Positions 1 through 9,459 are shown, counted from the first letter of the stretch. The stretch is DNA of 64,000 nucleotides from Altericroceibacterium indicum (GCF_009828105.1 NZ_WTYQ01000003.1:310001-374000); one strand, 5' to 3'. The notes: a model not told the origin generated them from the letters alone. Translations and numbers: made by a program.

Positions 1-1
1 T

Positions 2-802
2 TATGCGACCGAGCGGCTGGAAATAACTGCGCGCGATGGCACGGCCATTCCGGTGAGCGTGATGTATCGCAAAGACCGTGTGGGCACAGGACCGCTGCAT
101 CTTTATGGCTATGGCGCTTATGGCATTTCTATTCCGCCGGGCTTTTCAACCACCCGCCTCAGCCTGGTGGATCGCGGCTTTGCCTATGCCATCGCCCATA
201 TTCGCGGCGGCGATGATTTGGGCCGGGCTTGGTATAAGGCCGGGAAGCTGGAAAGCCGCACCAATGCCTTCACCGATTTCGTTGACGTAGCCAAGGGTTT
301 GATTGAGCGTGGCTACACGCAAGCCGGCAAGATCAGCATTTCCGGTGGCTCTGCTGGTGGTGAATTGATGGGCGCGGTGGTCAATTCCGATCCGCAGCTG
401 TTCGGGGCCTGCGTTGCCCATGTGCCTTTTGTCGATGTGCTGGCGACAATGCTTGATGCCTCGCTCCCGCTGACACCGGGCGAATGGCCTGAATGGGGCA
501 ACCCGATCGAAGACCGGGCGGCCTTTGAGCTGATTCGAAGCTACAGCCCCTATGACAATGTGAAAGCACAGGACTATCCACCGCTGATGGTAACCGCTGG
601 ACTCAACGATCCGCGCGTGACCTATTGGGAGCCTGCCAAATGGGTCGCCAAATTGCGTGAATTGAAAACTGACAGCAATGAATTGATCTACAAAACCAAT
701 ATGGGCGCAGGCCATGGCGGCAAATCGGGCCGGTTTGAATCGCTTCACGAAACCGCTGAGGAATTCGCCTTTATCCTGTGGCAATTGGGAGTGACTGATT
801 GA
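2..802 (+). CDS. ptrB: Oligopeptidase B (S9A prolyl-oligopeptidase family), C-terminal part, cut by window edge
   Basis: Serine peptidase that cleaves short peptides, typically after Arg or Lys. The frame is already open at base 2, so the N-terminal beta-propeller lies outside the window and only about 266 residues of the alpha/beta-hydrolase domain are visible. The triad is intact: the nucleophile Ser in GGSAGGELMG (codon near 350), Asp in AGLNDPRVTYWEP and His in GAGHGGKSGR. These exact contexts favour oligopeptidase B over prolyl endopeptidase. A GTG at 53 is internal to the domain and is not taken as a start. The stop overlaps the start of the next gene, so the two are probably translated together. 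The family is cytoplasmic or periplasmic; location cannot be judged without the N-terminus. Confidence 0.93.
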   Translation, partial: YATERLEITARDGTAIPVSVMYRKDRVGTGPLHLYGYGAYGISIPPGFSTTRLSLVDRGFAYAIAHIRGGDDLGRAWYKAGKLESRTNAFTDFVDVAKGLIERGYTQAGKISISGGSAGGELMGAVVNSDPQLFGACVAHVPFVDVLATMLDASLPLTPGEWPEWGNPIEDRAAFELIRSYSPYDNVKAQDYPPLMVTAGLNDPRVTYWEPAKWVAKLRELKTDSNELIYKTNMGAGHGGKSGRFESLHETAEEFAFILWQLGVTD

Positions 803-1209
803 GCAATAGCTACACGCTTAGTTTTACCGCAGAGCCGCAGCATATTGATGTGAATGGCCATGTGAACAATGCCGTTTGGGTGCAATGGATGGAAGATCTG
901 TCCACGGCCCATTGGAAAGCGATTGCACCGCTTGAACATCAGGACAAATATGCCTGGGTCGTTACCCGGCATGAGATCGACTATCGCGGCAATATCAAGC
1001 TGGGCGAAAGCGCGCAGGGCACCACCGAAATCCGTGAAGGCCCGCGCGGAGCCCGCTTCACGCGCTATTACAGCTTTACCAATGCAGCGGGAAAAGAAAT
1101 CCTCAGCGCACAAACCGGCTGGGCGATGATTGATCTGGCCAGCGGCCGGGTCATGCGCGTTCCGGAAGAGGTGGCCGCGCCATTTATGCCAGACGTGGAA
1201 GCATCTTGA
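799..1209 (+). CDS. Acyl-CoA thioesterase, hotdog fold (4HBT/YbgC-FadM type)
   Basis: A 136-residue single hotdog-domain protein, the usual length for this family. Near residue 18 it shows DVNGHVNNAVW, matching the D-x-N-x-H-x-N active-site pattern of YbgC/FadM-type acyl-CoA thioesterases, followed by the typical RHEIDYRGNIKLGE strand-turn. It probably hydrolyses an acyl-CoA in the cytoplasm; the chain-length preference cannot be told. The start is a TTG at 799 that overlaps the upstream stop (TTGA), which implies coupling to the oligopeptidase gene. Downstream it faces the alanine dehydrogenase gene across a terminator. Confidence 0.85.
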   Translation: MSNSYTLSFTAEPQHIDVNGHVNNAVWVQWMEDLSTAHWKAIAPLEHQDKYAWVVTRHEIDYRGNIKLGESAQGTTEIREGPRGARFTRYYSFTNAAGKEILSAQTGWAMIDLASGRVMRVPEEVAAPFMPDVEAS

Positions 1210-1226
1210 AACAATGCATCACATAG

Positions 1227-1268
1227 AAAAACTCCCGCCGCTTCCTGAAATATCGGCAGCGGCGGGAG
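1227..1268 (-). terminator. Rho-independent terminator of ald
   Basis: An 11-bp perfect stem CTCCCGCCGCT (1232-1242) pairs with AGCGGCGGGAG (1258-1268) across a 15-nt loop. On the minus strand the stem is followed directly by five T, ideal for ending ald transcription. On the plus strand it may also stop readthrough from the thioesterase gene. Confidence 0.85.
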
Positions 1269-1287
1269 CAGTATTTGTAAACGGCGT

Positions 1288-2403
1288 TTAAGCCAGCGCT
1301 TCTTCCAGCGGCAGGAGATCATAGCCAAGCTCTTCAGCCACGGCGGCATAAGTCACCCGGCCTGCATGGACATTGAGGCCAGCGGCCAGATGGGGATCGC
1401 GGCGCATGGCCTCTTTCCAGCCCAGCTCGGCAATCCGCAAGGCATGGGGCAGCGTCACATTGTTGAGCGCATAGGTGCTGGTGCGGGCAACAGCACCGGG
1501 CATATTGGCAACGCAATAATGCACCACGCCATCCACCACAAAGGTCGGATCATCATGCGTGGTGGGATAGCTTGTTTCAAAGCAGCCGCCCTGATCAATC
1601 GCCACATCGACCAGCACTGCACCGGGCTTCATGTCTTTCAGCATCTCGCGCGTTACCAGCTTGGGGGCCGCGGCGCCCGGAATCAGCACGGCGCCAATCA
1701 CAAGGTCCGCTTCGCAAATGCTGTCATGCAGATTCACCTTGTTGGAAAAGCGCGTGGCTGCGCGATTTTCAAAATGGGTGCCAACTGTTTCCAGCACTTC
1801 CGGGTTGCGATCAAGGATCGTTACCTGCGCGCCCAGACCCACGGCCATTTGCGCCGCATTAAAGCCAACTACGCCGCCGCCGATCACGGCAACCTTGCCC
1901 GGCATCACACCCGGAACGCCGCCCAGCAATACACCGCGCCCGCCATGGGCTTTTTCCAGCGCAGTTGCACCGGCCTGAATGCTCATCCGTCCAGCCACCT
2001 GGCTCATCGGCTTCAACAATGGCAAGCCACCACCCGGCCCCGTCACAGTTTCATAAGCAATCGCGGTGACGCCTGACTTCACGAGATCGGCGGTCTGTTC
2101 CGCATCCGGCGCAAGGTGGAGATAGGTGTAAAGGATCTGGCCTTCGCGCAGCATGGCGCGTTCACTAGCCTGTGGCTCCTTGACCTTCACGATCATGTCG
2201 CATTCGGCGAAGATATCTTCTGCCTTGGCTGCAATCGTAGCCCCGGCACGGCGATATTCTTCGTCAGATGCGCCAATGCCTACGCCTGCACCGGTTTCGA
2301 TCACGACATCATGCCCATTGACCGTCAGTTCATGCGCGCTTTCGGGCGTCAGGCCGACACGGAACTCATTATTCTTGATTTCTCTGGGGCTACCAATGCG
2401 CAT
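1288..2403 (-). CDS. ald: Alanine dehydrogenase
   Basis: NAD-dependent enzyme interconverting L-alanine and pyruvate plus ammonia in the cytoplasm. The 371-residue length is exact for the family. The N-terminal domain carries substrate Arg15 (EFRVGL), catalytic Lys75 (KVKEP) and His96 (YLHLAPD). A Rossmann motif [17 protein letters not shown] with acidic DRN follows near residues 172-200. The start is the ATG at 2403 with GGAG eight bases upstream. It stands alone, with a marR gene upstream on the same strand about 115 bp away and its own terminator downstream. It would feed amino nitrogen into central carbon metabolism, in line with the peptide-use genes nearby. Confidence 0.96.
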   Translation of the reverse strand: MRIGSPREIKNNEFRVGLTPESAHELTVNGHDVVIETGAGVGIGASDEEYRRAGATIAAKAEDIFAECDMIVKVKEPQASERAMLREGQILYTYLHLAPDAEQTADLVKSGVTAIAYETVTGPGGGLPLLKPMSQVAGRMSIQAGATALEKAHGGRGVLLGGVPGVMPGKVAVIGGGVVGFNAAQMAVGLGAQVTILDRNPEVLETVGTHFENRAATRFSNKVNLHDSICEADLVIGAVLIPGAAAPKLVTREMLKDMKPGAVLVDVAIDQGGCFETSYPTTHDDPTFVVDGVVHYCVANMPGAVARTSTYALNNVTLPHALRIAELGWKEAMRRDPHLAAGLNVHAGRVTYAAVAEELGYDLLPLEEALA

Positions 2404-2519
2404 GGGGCATCTCCTGGTTGCGATTCTCTTTGCAGTTGAAACTTTTGTAAAGGGTAAAGCAACAAATTAAACCCTGTATCCGAATATCTCAGATGAGAGC
2501 CGTAGAGAACCGTAATGGG

Positions 2520-2999
2520 TCAGCTGTATATCTTGCTCAGCAACCGGTTCAGTTGCTCGATTTCCTCTTCACTCAGCCTTTTGGTCAAAATCTCATCGGA
2601 CTGTTTAACCTTGGCCCGCAAATCAGCCCATATACACTGCCCCTGTTTGGTCAGATGAATACCAAAGGCCCTGCGATCGTCCTGATCCACCCGCCGTTCC
2701 ACCACACCACGCGCCTGCCAGAAATCAATCGCGAGAGACGTTGCCGGGCGCGAAAGACCAAGAGCATGGGCTAGTTGCGTTTGAGCAAGCCCGGGATTGC
2801 AGCCGATCAATTCCAGCATGGTCACGCGCTGCGGAGTGATAGCAGGGTCTGGCATTTTTTGGCTCAACAAACTGTAACCCAAAATCCACACCATCTTGAC
2901 GGAAAAGCCCGTGAGCGTCGCCATCATCCCAAAATCAACATTCTCGTCTTGCACTTTCGGCAGCCGCGAAACCTTTGAATTATCTTTATTTTCTTTCAT
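2520..2999 (-). CDS. MarR-family transcriptional regulator
   Basis: A 159-residue winged-helix repressor-type protein. The region QTQLAHALGLSRPATSLAIDFW is the recognition helix-turn-helix, followed by the wing RVDQDDRRAFGIHLTKQG with the classic DxRR pattern. It is divergent from a TonB-dependent receptor gene, and the 159 bp between the two contain repeated TTAGTTA elements and a small CTTAC-C-GTAAG palindrome at 3005-3015 just upstream of its own start. It therefore probably controls itself and the receptor; the effector ligand is unknown. A C-terminal helix EEEIEQLNRLLSKIYS would serve in dimerisation. Confidence 0.88.
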   Translation of the reverse strand: MKENKDNSKVSRLPKVQDENVDFGMMATLTGFSVKMVWILGYSLLSQKMPDPAITPQRVTMLELIGCNPGLAQTQLAHALGLSRPATSLAIDFWQARGVVERRVDQDDRRAFGIHLTKQGQCIWADLRAKVKQSDEILTKRLSEEEIEQLNRLLSKIYS

Positions 3000-3065
3000 T
3001 ATATCTTACCGTAAGTGCATCCCCTGAACCCAGATTGCCTCCCTCCCTGACAGTTAGCAACCACT

Positions 3066-3102
3066 TTAGTTATTGCCTGCATTAGTTATCGCCACTAACT
3101 AA
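3066..3102. promoter_or_regulatory. Candidate operator between marR and TonB receptor
   Basis: TTAGTTATTGCC (3066-3077) is repeated as TTAGTTATCGCC (3082-3093), a 16-bp period. The second copy forms a perfect inverted repeat TTAGTTA-N7-TAACTAA (3082-3102). The site lies 56 bp before the receptor start and about 70-100 bp before marR. Size and symmetry fit a MarR-type operator; binding by the neighbouring MarR is inferred from position. Confidence 0.55.
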
Positions 3103-3158
3103 AAATCTGTCTGATATTGCTTCAAAAAATGAAGGCCGGGCAACAGGGAGAGGAAGTG

Positions 3159-5561
3159 ATGAAAAGTCTCACACATTTAATGGGTCATTGCGCCTTGGCG
3201 ACACTCGCCACAGCAGGCCTTTGCTGGAGCCTTCCAGCTACCGCACAAGATATGTCCACCCAGTCGGATGAAGCTTCTGCCAACGCCAGGCAGGACAGCG
3301 AAACCATCGTGGTTACCGCACGCCGCCGCGAAGAATCCTTGCAGGAAACGCCGATTGCCGTGTCGGCCTTTAGCGCGGCGACGCTGGAAAACCGGCAGGT
3401 GACGCAAACGCAGGACCTGGAAAAGATTACCCCAAGCCTGCAGTTCAAGCCCGCTGGGCAGCTTTCGGGCAACAGCGCTGCATCCGTGGTGTTTATCCGT
3501 GGTATCGGCCAGCTTGATCCCACCGCAGCGGTCGATCCGGGTGTGGGTATGTATATCGATGATGTTTATGTTGGCCGTTCGGTCGGCGGGACGGTTGAAT
3601 TTGGCGATATCGCCAGTGTCGAAGTGCTACGTGGACCGCAAGGCACCCTGTTTGGCCGCAACACCATTGGTGGCGCCATTCTGATCCGCACCAAAGACCC
3701 TGAATTTGGCGAATTTTCAGGCCGCGCCCGTCTCCGCGCCGGTGCTGATAATCTGATCGAAGGCTTCGGCGTTATCAATGTACCGCTGGCTGATAATATG
3801 GCTGCGCGCGTTTCAGGCGGTTTCCGCAAGCGTGATGGCTATGTCATCCGCGCCTTTGACGGGCTGGATCTGGGCAATGACAACAGCCGCACCTTCAACG
3901 GTGCCTTACGCTGGGAACCAGCCTCCAACCTCACTATTTCGCTGCGCGGGGATTATACCAAGCGCAAGGAACATGGTGCACCTTTCGTCTTTGCCGGAAT
4001 CAATGAAAATGCGCCTGTTCCAGCGATTGTCAGCGTGGGGGCAGGGTGCCCCGGTGCAACCATCCCATTTGCTCCACTGACGCCTGGCGACCCTCGGTTT
4101 GGCGCGCCATCCGTACCGCAGATCGATGATCCGCGCTGCGCGAATGACTTTCAGGCCAAAGGCAAATTCGTCAATGGCGGCACCGCGAAGGTCCTCAGCA
4201 CATCGGAAGTCTGGGGCGTCTCGGGCACAGCCGTGCTGGATCTGAACGATGCAGTGACTCTGAAGAGCATCACCGCTTACCGCTCAACCGATTCGCGCGG
4301 GATTCGCGATGCGGATAATACGCCGTTTGAAATCCTCACCACTGATGTTGGCTCACAATCCAAACAGTTCAGCCAGGAATTGCAACTGCAGTATGATTCC
4401 GGCCCGTTGAGCGGTATCCTTGGCGGCTATTATTTCAACGAAGACACCGATGAACGGGCAACCGTATATCTCGCATTCCCGCCCACTCCAGCAGTCATCG
4501 GTTCCATTCTGGATGGTGGCCCCGGATCGCGCGACTTGCAGTTCTCCAAACTGGAAACCCGCTCGCTCGCAGCCTTTGGTGAACTGTCTTATGAAATTGT
4601 TACCGGCCTCGAGCTGACTGGTGGCCTACGCTACACGGAAGATCGCAAGACCTATCAGGGCACAGTGTTCAATCTGTTCCCCTCCACCTTGCCCGATCCC
4701 GACCCGCTGCCGACCAAGGCCATTCCTGAAGGTGGGCCGCTCTATATCTATAACACGCCCAACCGCCGCACGTTCAGCGCGCTCACCGGTTCTGCCAGTG
4801 CACGCTATGAATTTACCGATTGGTTGAACGCCTATGTGTCTTATGCACGCAGCTTCAAATCGGGCGGCTTCAACACCCGCTATAATGCACCGCCACCCGA
4901 TTACGAGCCGGTGCCATTCAACGAAGAAACGGTGGATAGCTATGAAATTGGTGCCAAGATGGAAATGGGCGATTTCCGCCTGAATCTTGCGGCCTTTCAA
5001 GCCAATTATAAAGACATCCAGCTCGTCTTCCGCGAAGGCGCTGTGCCGCTGCTGTTCAATGCAGGCAAGGCACGGATTCGCGGGTTTGAAGCCGAAGCCA
5101 GCTACCACCCATGGGGCACTGGCTTGCGGATTGATGCGGGCATGAGCACGCTGGACGACAAGATCCTCTCCATCACCGAGATACCGGGGGCTACCGCCAC
5201 CGTATCGCCCGGTGATGGCCTGCCACTCACACCGTCCTTCCAGGGTAATTTCGCTATCAGCTACGAATTCCCGCTGGGTGAACGTTACACGCTGACACCC
5301 CGCTTTGACGGCAGCTACACGTCCAGCCTCACCTTCATCACCGGCAGCGTGCCGGAGATCGAACAGGATGGCTATTTCGTGGCCAATGGTTCGGTCGAAC
5401 TGGCGGTGGATGAGAAATGGAAAATTCAGGCCGGTGTCATCAACCTGTTTGACAAGGACTACCTCATTCAAGGCAACGCCTCGCTGGGCACGCTTGGCTA
5501 TGCCGAAAAGATCTACGCCCGTCCGCGCAATTGGTATGTGCAGGTATCAGCCTCTTTCTAA
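3159..5561 (+). CDS. TonB-dependent outer-membrane receptor
   Basis: Outer-membrane active transporter energised by TonB-ExbBD. I chose the ATG at 3159 (800 residues) because GGGAGAGGA sits just before it and a Sec signal peptide follows, MKSLTHLMGHCALATLATAG, ending at ATAQ. A TonB-box-like TIVVTARRREESLQE precedes the plug (about residues 45-160: VFIRGIGQLDPTAAVDPGVG, VEVLRGPQGTLFGRNTIGGA). The rest is a 22-strand type barrel ending in aromatic F (VQVSASF). The plug is of the sphingomonad type often used for plant, aromatic or terpenoid compounds, but the substrate cannot be read from sequence. A divergent MarR regulator and repeated operator-like elements suggest induction by the ligand. 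An upstream in-frame TTG at 3117 lacks support. Confidence 0.93.
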   Translation: MKSLTHLMGHCALATLATAGLCWSLPATAQDMSTQSDEASANARQDSETIVVTARRREESLQETPIAVSAFSAATLENRQVTQTQDLEKITPSLQFKPAGQLSGNSAASVVFIRGIGQLDPTAAVDPGVGMYIDDVYVGRSVGGTVEFGDIASVEVLRGPQGTLFGRNTIGGAILIRTKDPEFGEFSGRARLRAGADNLIEGFGVINVPLADNMAARVSGGFRKRDGYVIRAFDGLDLGNDNSRTFNGALRWEPASNLTISLRGDYTKRKEHGAPFVFAGINENAPVPAIVSVGAGCPGATIPFAPLTPGDPRFGAPSVPQIDDPRCANDFQAKGKFVNGGTAKVLSTSEVWGVSGTAVLDLNDAVTLKSITAYRSTDSRGIRDADNTPFEILTTDVGSQSKQFSQELQLQYDSGPLSGILGGYYFNEDTDERATVYLAFPPTPAVIGSILDGGPGSRDLQFSKLETRSLAAFGELSYEIVTGLELTGGLRYTEDRKTYQGTVFNLFPSTLPDPDPLPTKAIPEGGPLYIYNTPNRRTFSALTGSASARYEFTDWLNAYVSYARSFKSGGFNTRYNAPPPDYEPVPFNEETVDSYEIGAKMEMGDFRLNLAAFQANYKDIQLVFREGAVPLLFNAGKARIRGFEAEASYHPWGTGLRIDAGMSTLDDKILSITEIPGATATVSPGDGLPLTPSFQGNFAISYEFPLGERYTLTPRFDGSYTSSLTFITGSVPEIEQDGYFVANGSVELAVDEKWKIQAGVINLFDKDYLIQGNASLGTLGYAEKIYARPRNWYVQVSASF

Positions 5562-5591
5562 GCTGATGCACAACCACACAGGCTGATATTG

Positions 5592-5625
5592 AAAGAGCGG
5601 GGTGACATCAGTCACTCCGCTCTTT
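5592..5625 (+). terminator. Terminator after TonB receptor
   Basis: A stem of about 15 bp (5592-5606 with 5611-5625; one G-T wobble) around loop ATCA, ending in a T run. It lies between convergent genes and could partly serve ftsK from the other strand. Confidence 0.85.
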
Positions 5626-5649
5626 TCCTATGCGCTTTGACGATAAGGC

Positions 5650-8004
5650 TTACAGCGGGTTACCGTCCTGATCGCGGAAGATTTCGCGGCGGCCGACATG
5701 GTTGGCCGGGCCGACCAGCCCTTCTCCTTCCATCCGCTCAATCCATTTGGCAGCGGTATTATAGCCCACGCCCATTTGCCGCTGAAGCCAGCTTCCACTG
5801 GCCTTCTGGTTCTCGATGACGATCTGGCAGGCCTGCCGATATTTGCGCTCTTCCGGATTGTCGGATGCGGTCAGTTCATCTTCGAAGCTGAGGCCCCCGC
5901 CATCGGCAGGCTCTTCGGTCACCGATTCAACGTAATCAGGTTGCCCCTGCTTGCGCCAGTGATCGGCCACAGCCTCCACTTCCTCATCCGAAACAAACGG
6001 CCCATGCACGCGTACCAGCGGGCCGGTGGTTGGCTTATAGAGCATGTCGCCCTTGCCCAGAAGCTGTTCCGCGCCCTGTTCACCCAGAATGGTGCGGCTG
6101 TCGATCCGGCTGGTGACGTTGAAGCTGATCCGGGTCGGCAAATTGGCTTTGATGACGCCGGTGATAACATCAACCGACGGGCGCTGCGTCGCCATGATGA
6201 GATGAATGCCAGCGGCACGCGATTTCTGCGCCAGCCGCTGAATCAGCACTTCGATTTCCTTGCCCACAGTCACCATAAGGTCGGCCAGTTCGTCCACAAT
6301 CAGGACAATCTGGGGCAGCACTTCATAATCGAGCTGCTCTTCCTCATACAACTCTTCACCAGTGTCAGGGTCAAAGCCCGTTTGCACCCGGCGGCCCAGC
6401 GGCTTGCCCTTGGCCGCCGCCGCTTTGACGCGTTCGTTAAAACCGCCAAGATTACGCGCACCGATGGAGGACATCATCCGATAGCGCCGCTCCATTTCCT
6501 CCACCGCCCATTTCAGCGCCCGCACCGATTTGTGCGGCTCTGTCACCACGGGGGAGAGGAGATGCGGAATATCGTCATAGCTCTTGAGTTCGAGCACCTT
6601 GGGATCGACCAGAATCATCCGACATTCGCTGGGGCTGAAGCGATAGAGCAATGACAGCAAAATACAGTTGAGGCCGACCGATTTACCCGAACCGGTCGTC
6701 CCGGCGACCAGCAAATGCGGCATAGACGCAAGATCTGCCACCACCGGTTCACCGGCAATATCCTTACCCAGAATGATCGGCAGATTGCCCTTGGAATTGG
6801 CAAAGGCTTCACACCCGGCCAGTTCCTTGAAGGACACGGTCTGGCGCACCGCATTGGGCAATTCGATACCCATCACCGTCTTACCGGGAATGGTCGACAC
6901 ACGGGCGGAAATCGCGCTCATATTGCGGGCGATATCTTCAGCGAGGCCAATCACGCGGGCGGCCTTGGTACCGGGTGACGGCTCCATTTCATACATCGTC
7001 ACCACCGGCCCGGTGCGCACAGCCGTGACTTCGCCCTTTACGTTGAAATCATCGAGCACATTTTCAAGCAATCGCGCATTGCGTTCCAGCGCCAGCTTGT
7101 CGACCTTGGGGCCAGTATCTTCCGGCACATCTTCGAGAATATCGAGGCTGGGCAGCTCGAAATTATCGAAGAAGTCCTTCTGCTTCGGCTTGCCCGAAAA
7201 AGGCGTGATCTTGGCCAGTGAGCTGGGGTCGGAAATTTCCGGAGGTTTGCGCGGGGGCTGCGTGGGCACGCTTTCTGATGGAGGTGCCGTGCTGATGCTT
7301 CTGGCTTCTTTGACGGGCTTTTCAGCCTTTTGAGTGAAAGGCAAATCCTTGGCAGAGAAGAATGGCGCACGCTTCAAAGCCGCCGGAATGGTGAGCAATT
7401 GCACCCAATCGATCGTGAACACACGGCTGACCAGCACGGCTCCGCCACCAAGACATAGCAAGGCAAGGCCCAGAATCGTCCATCCTTGCGCCGCTTCAGG
7501 CAAGCGCCCGGCCAGTGCTTCAATCGCCCCTGCACCCAGTAGTCCAGTAATCCCGCCCAAAGATGCAGGCAGACTTCCGCCCGGCGCATCGAAAGTGATT
7601 GAGAGGACAGTGCAAAACAGCAGCATGGCCACCAGCAGCATCACCACCGTGCGCCACCAGCGGCGGCCTTGCAGGGTTTCTTCATCGTCCGCATCGCGCC
7701 ACAATTTGCTGGCGAAAACATAAAGCAGCGGCAGCAACAGGATCGACACTGGACCGAAGAAGAACAGTGCCCGCTCAGACGCCCAGGCACCCGCCAGCCC
7801 CATCCAGTTTTCCACCCCGCCACCAGCCGCAGCGGTAGAGGGCGACGGGTCCGTCTGATGATAGGAGATCAGTGCCAAGGCGAGAAAGATCGCCGCCAAA
7901 AACAAAATGGCCGCTCCACCAAGCTGTAACGCCCGGCGCACGGAGCGGCGAAAGGCTGCTCGCCAATCCGTTGTGGGCGCCTTGCCGCTTGCGCGTGTCG
8001 CCAT
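5650..8004 (-). CDS. ftsK: DNA translocase FtsK
   Basis: Septal ATPase that pumps DNA toward dif for chromosome dimer resolution. The 784-residue protein has four predicted N-terminal membrane helices in the first 200 residues, a Pro-rich linker, and the FtsK motor with Walker A AGTTGSGKSVG near residue 435 and Walker B IVLIVDELADLM. At the C-terminus is a winged-helix gamma domain (YRQACQIVIENQKASGSWLQ, ending near WIERMEGEGLVGPANHVGRR) that reads KOPS sites. Length and layout are normal for alphaproteobacterial FtsK. It is a single gene with convergent neighbours at its 3' end. Start ATG at 8004. Confidence 0.97.
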   Translation of the reverse strand: MATRASGKAPTTDWRAAFRRSVRRALQLGGAAILFLAAIFLALALISYHQTDPSPSTAAAGGGVENWMGLAGAWASERALFFFGPVSILLLPLLYVFASKLWRDADDEETLQGRRWWRTVVMLLVAMLLFCTVLSITFDAPGGSLPASLGGITGLLGAGAIEALAGRLPEAAQGWTILGLALLCLGGGAVLVSRVFTIDWVQLLTIPAALKRAPFFSAKDLPFTQKAEKPVKEARSISTAPPSESVPTQPPRKPPEISDPSSLAKITPFSGKPKQKDFFDNFELPSLDILEDVPEDTGPKVDKLALERNARLLENVLDDFNVKGEVTAVRTGPVVTMYEMEPSPGTKAARVIGLAEDIARNMSAISARVSTIPGKTVMGIELPNAVRQTVSFKELAGCEAFANSKGNLPIILGKDIAGEPVVADLASMPHLLVAGTTGSGKSVGLNCILLSLLYRFSPSECRMILVDPKVLELKSYDDIPHLLSPVVTEPHKSVRALKWAVEEMERRYRMMSSIGARNLGGFNERVKAAAAKGKPLGRRVQTGFDPDTGEELYEEEQLDYEVLPQIVLIVDELADLMVTVGKEIEVLIQRLAQKSRAAGIHLIMATQRPSVDVITGVIKANLPTRISFNVTSRIDSRTILGEQGAEQLLGKGDMLYKPTTGPLVRVHGPFVSDEEVEAVADHWRKQGQPDYVESVTEEPADGGGLSFEDELTASDNPEERKYRQACQIVIENQKASGSWLQRQMGVGYNTAAKWIERMEGEGLVGPANHVGRREIFRDQDGNPL

Positions 8005-8129
8005 AGTAAATCCCCTTAGAGCAATTCCTGGGAGAATCGGGAGTCAGCCCTCCCTTTGGAATTGCGATACAAATTAGGCCAGAGCACAATCATGCCCGCT
8101 TGGCGGACTCCCCGTCAAGAATGGTGAAT

Positions 8130-8723
8130 TTACGCAAGGGTTTGCGCTGGAACATTCTCACTGGACAGCCCATCGATAGCTGCCCAGCGATTCACCCGGC
8201 GGCCTGTGGCCAGCACCCGCGCCCTGTGCCGTGTCACACCGCCCAGCGCAATGACCGGCATCATCGCGCGCTGTTCAAGCAGGTGGAATCGATTGATGCC
8301 CAACACCTTGCCGCCGGGATGTGAACGGGTGGGGAAGGCCGGCGATAGCAGCGCCGCATCAGCGCCCGCCCGGTGGGCAGCACCCAATTCATGCAGGCTA
8401 TGCACGGTGGCAAGGCGAAGCAGGCCCGCTCTTCGCTCGCCCAAATGCTCCGGCGCACCATAAACCCCATCGGCCCGCCATTTGCGAGCCAGTTGAGCGG
8501 TGTCTGCCAGAATAATTGAGTGCCCGTAACGCCGGGCGATCCGGGCCAAATGGCGGAATCGGGATTCGCGCGTTGGCGGCGGTAAATGATAATGCCGATA
8601 GATAAAGCCAGAGCCATGGGGCAGATTGCGAAGCACCCGATCCAACCCCGCATCATTGCGGGCATCGGAAATCAGCCACAGGCGGGCCAGATTTAAGCAT
8701 TTCTTGGTCTGGCGTTCATGCAT
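8130..8723 (-). CDS. Thiamine-phosphate-synthase-like (ThiE/TenI) TIM-barrel protein
   Basis: About 197 residues from the ATG at 8723; a TTG at 8741 could add six. The phosphate-binding end of the barrel is recognisable: DAALLSPAFPTRSHPGGK matches the GPVFPT-T-K region of ThiE, and MPVIALGGV matches the IGGI strand. Other ThiE signatures are altered: GFIYRHYH stands where QLR-K is expected, and ADGVYGAPEH replaces DGVHLGQ. It may be a divergent ThiE, a TenI-like relative or an enzyme with another substrate. It is divergent from yggS with almost no space between their starts, so promoters must overlap the opposite gene. Confidence 0.72.
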   Translation of the reverse strand: MHERQTKKCLNLARLWLISDARNDAGLDRVLRNLPHGSGFIYRHYHLPPPTRESRFRHLARIARRYGHSIILADTAQLARKWRADGVYGAPEHLGERRAGLLRLATVHSLHELGAAHRAGADAALLSPAFPTRSHPGGKVLGINRFHLLEQRAMMPVIALGGVTRHRARVLATGRRVNRWAAIDGLSSENVPAQTLA

Positions 8724-8746
8724 GGGATTTGTATAGCGCAAGACTT

Positions 8747-9424
8747 ATGAAAAGCGCAGTCACACCCTTGAGCGAAATTCGCGAATCCATCACCCGCACC
8801 TGTCAGGTGGCCTCTCGCAAGCCAGATATCACGCTGATCGCGGTCAGCAAAACGCATCCGGCAGAACGAATCGTGCCGCTTCTGGAGCAGGGCCACCGCG
8901 TATTTGGTGAAAACCGTGTGCAGGAAACGCAGGAAAAATGGGGTGACTTGCTGGAACGTTTCCCTGATACGGAACTGCATCTTGTCGGCCAGCTCCAGTC
9001 CAACAAGGCAGAAGAGGCTGTGGACTGGTTTGACTGCATCCATTCGCTCGACCGGCCCAGCCTCGTCAAAGCGCTCGCCAAGGCGATGGACAAGGCCGAT
9101 CGCCGGGTGCCTTGCTTCATACAGGTCAATATCGGCGCGGAAGACCAGAAGGGCGGCTGCGCTATTGCTGATCTGCCGGACCTGTTGAAGCAAGCCCGCG
9201 ATGCCAATATCCCGCTCGCCGGTCTGATGTGCGTGCCGCCAGTCGGTATCGAACCTGCGCCATTCTTCGCCCTGCTCGACAAGCTGGCGCGTGACAATGG
9301 CCTGTCCGAACAAGACGGTGGCGGCCTCAGCATGGGGATGAGCAGCGATTATGAAACCGCGATCATGCTCGGCGCAACCCATATCCGCGTTGGCAGTGCT
9401 TTGTTTGGTGAGCGGGAAGGTTGA
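8747..9424 (+). CDS. yggS: YggS/PLPBP family pyridoxal-phosphate homeostasis protein
   Basis: Single-domain alanine-racemase-fold protein that binds PLP without a known reaction and keeps free PLP in balance. The PLP lysine is in ITLIAVSKTHPAERI; FGENRVQETQEKW, LHLVGQLQSNK, SMGMSSDYETAIMLGATHIRVGSALFG are all diagnostic. About 225 residues, normal length. I start at the ATG at 8747, which aligns with known N-termini; a TTG at 8729 is also in frame. No clear ribosome-binding site is visible. The companion ThiE-like gene on the other strand also concerns a vitamin cofactor, perhaps by chance. Confidence 0.93.
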   Translation: MKSAVTPLSEIRESITRTCQVASRKPDITLIAVSKTHPAERIVPLLEQGHRVFGENRVQETQEKWGDLLERFPDTELHLVGQLQSNKAEEAVDWFDCIHSLDRPSLVKALAKAMDKADRRVPCFIQVNIGAEDQKGGCAIADLPDLLKQARDANIPLAGLMCVPPVGIEPAPFFALLDKLARDNGLSEQDGGGLSMGMSSDYETAIMLGATHIRVGSALFGEREG

Positions 9425-9459
9425 TCGCTGAATCTGATCTGCCCCTATCATAAAGGCCT

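Noticed and set aside
3117-3158. Upstream TTG start for the first TonB receptor
   Set aside because: It would put 14 polar residues before the signal peptide, and the ribosome-binding site is placed for the ATG at 3159.
5698-6654. 318-codon plus-strand frame antisense to ftsK
   Set aside because: Shadow of the FtsK motor domain coding sequence; no start signal or domain.
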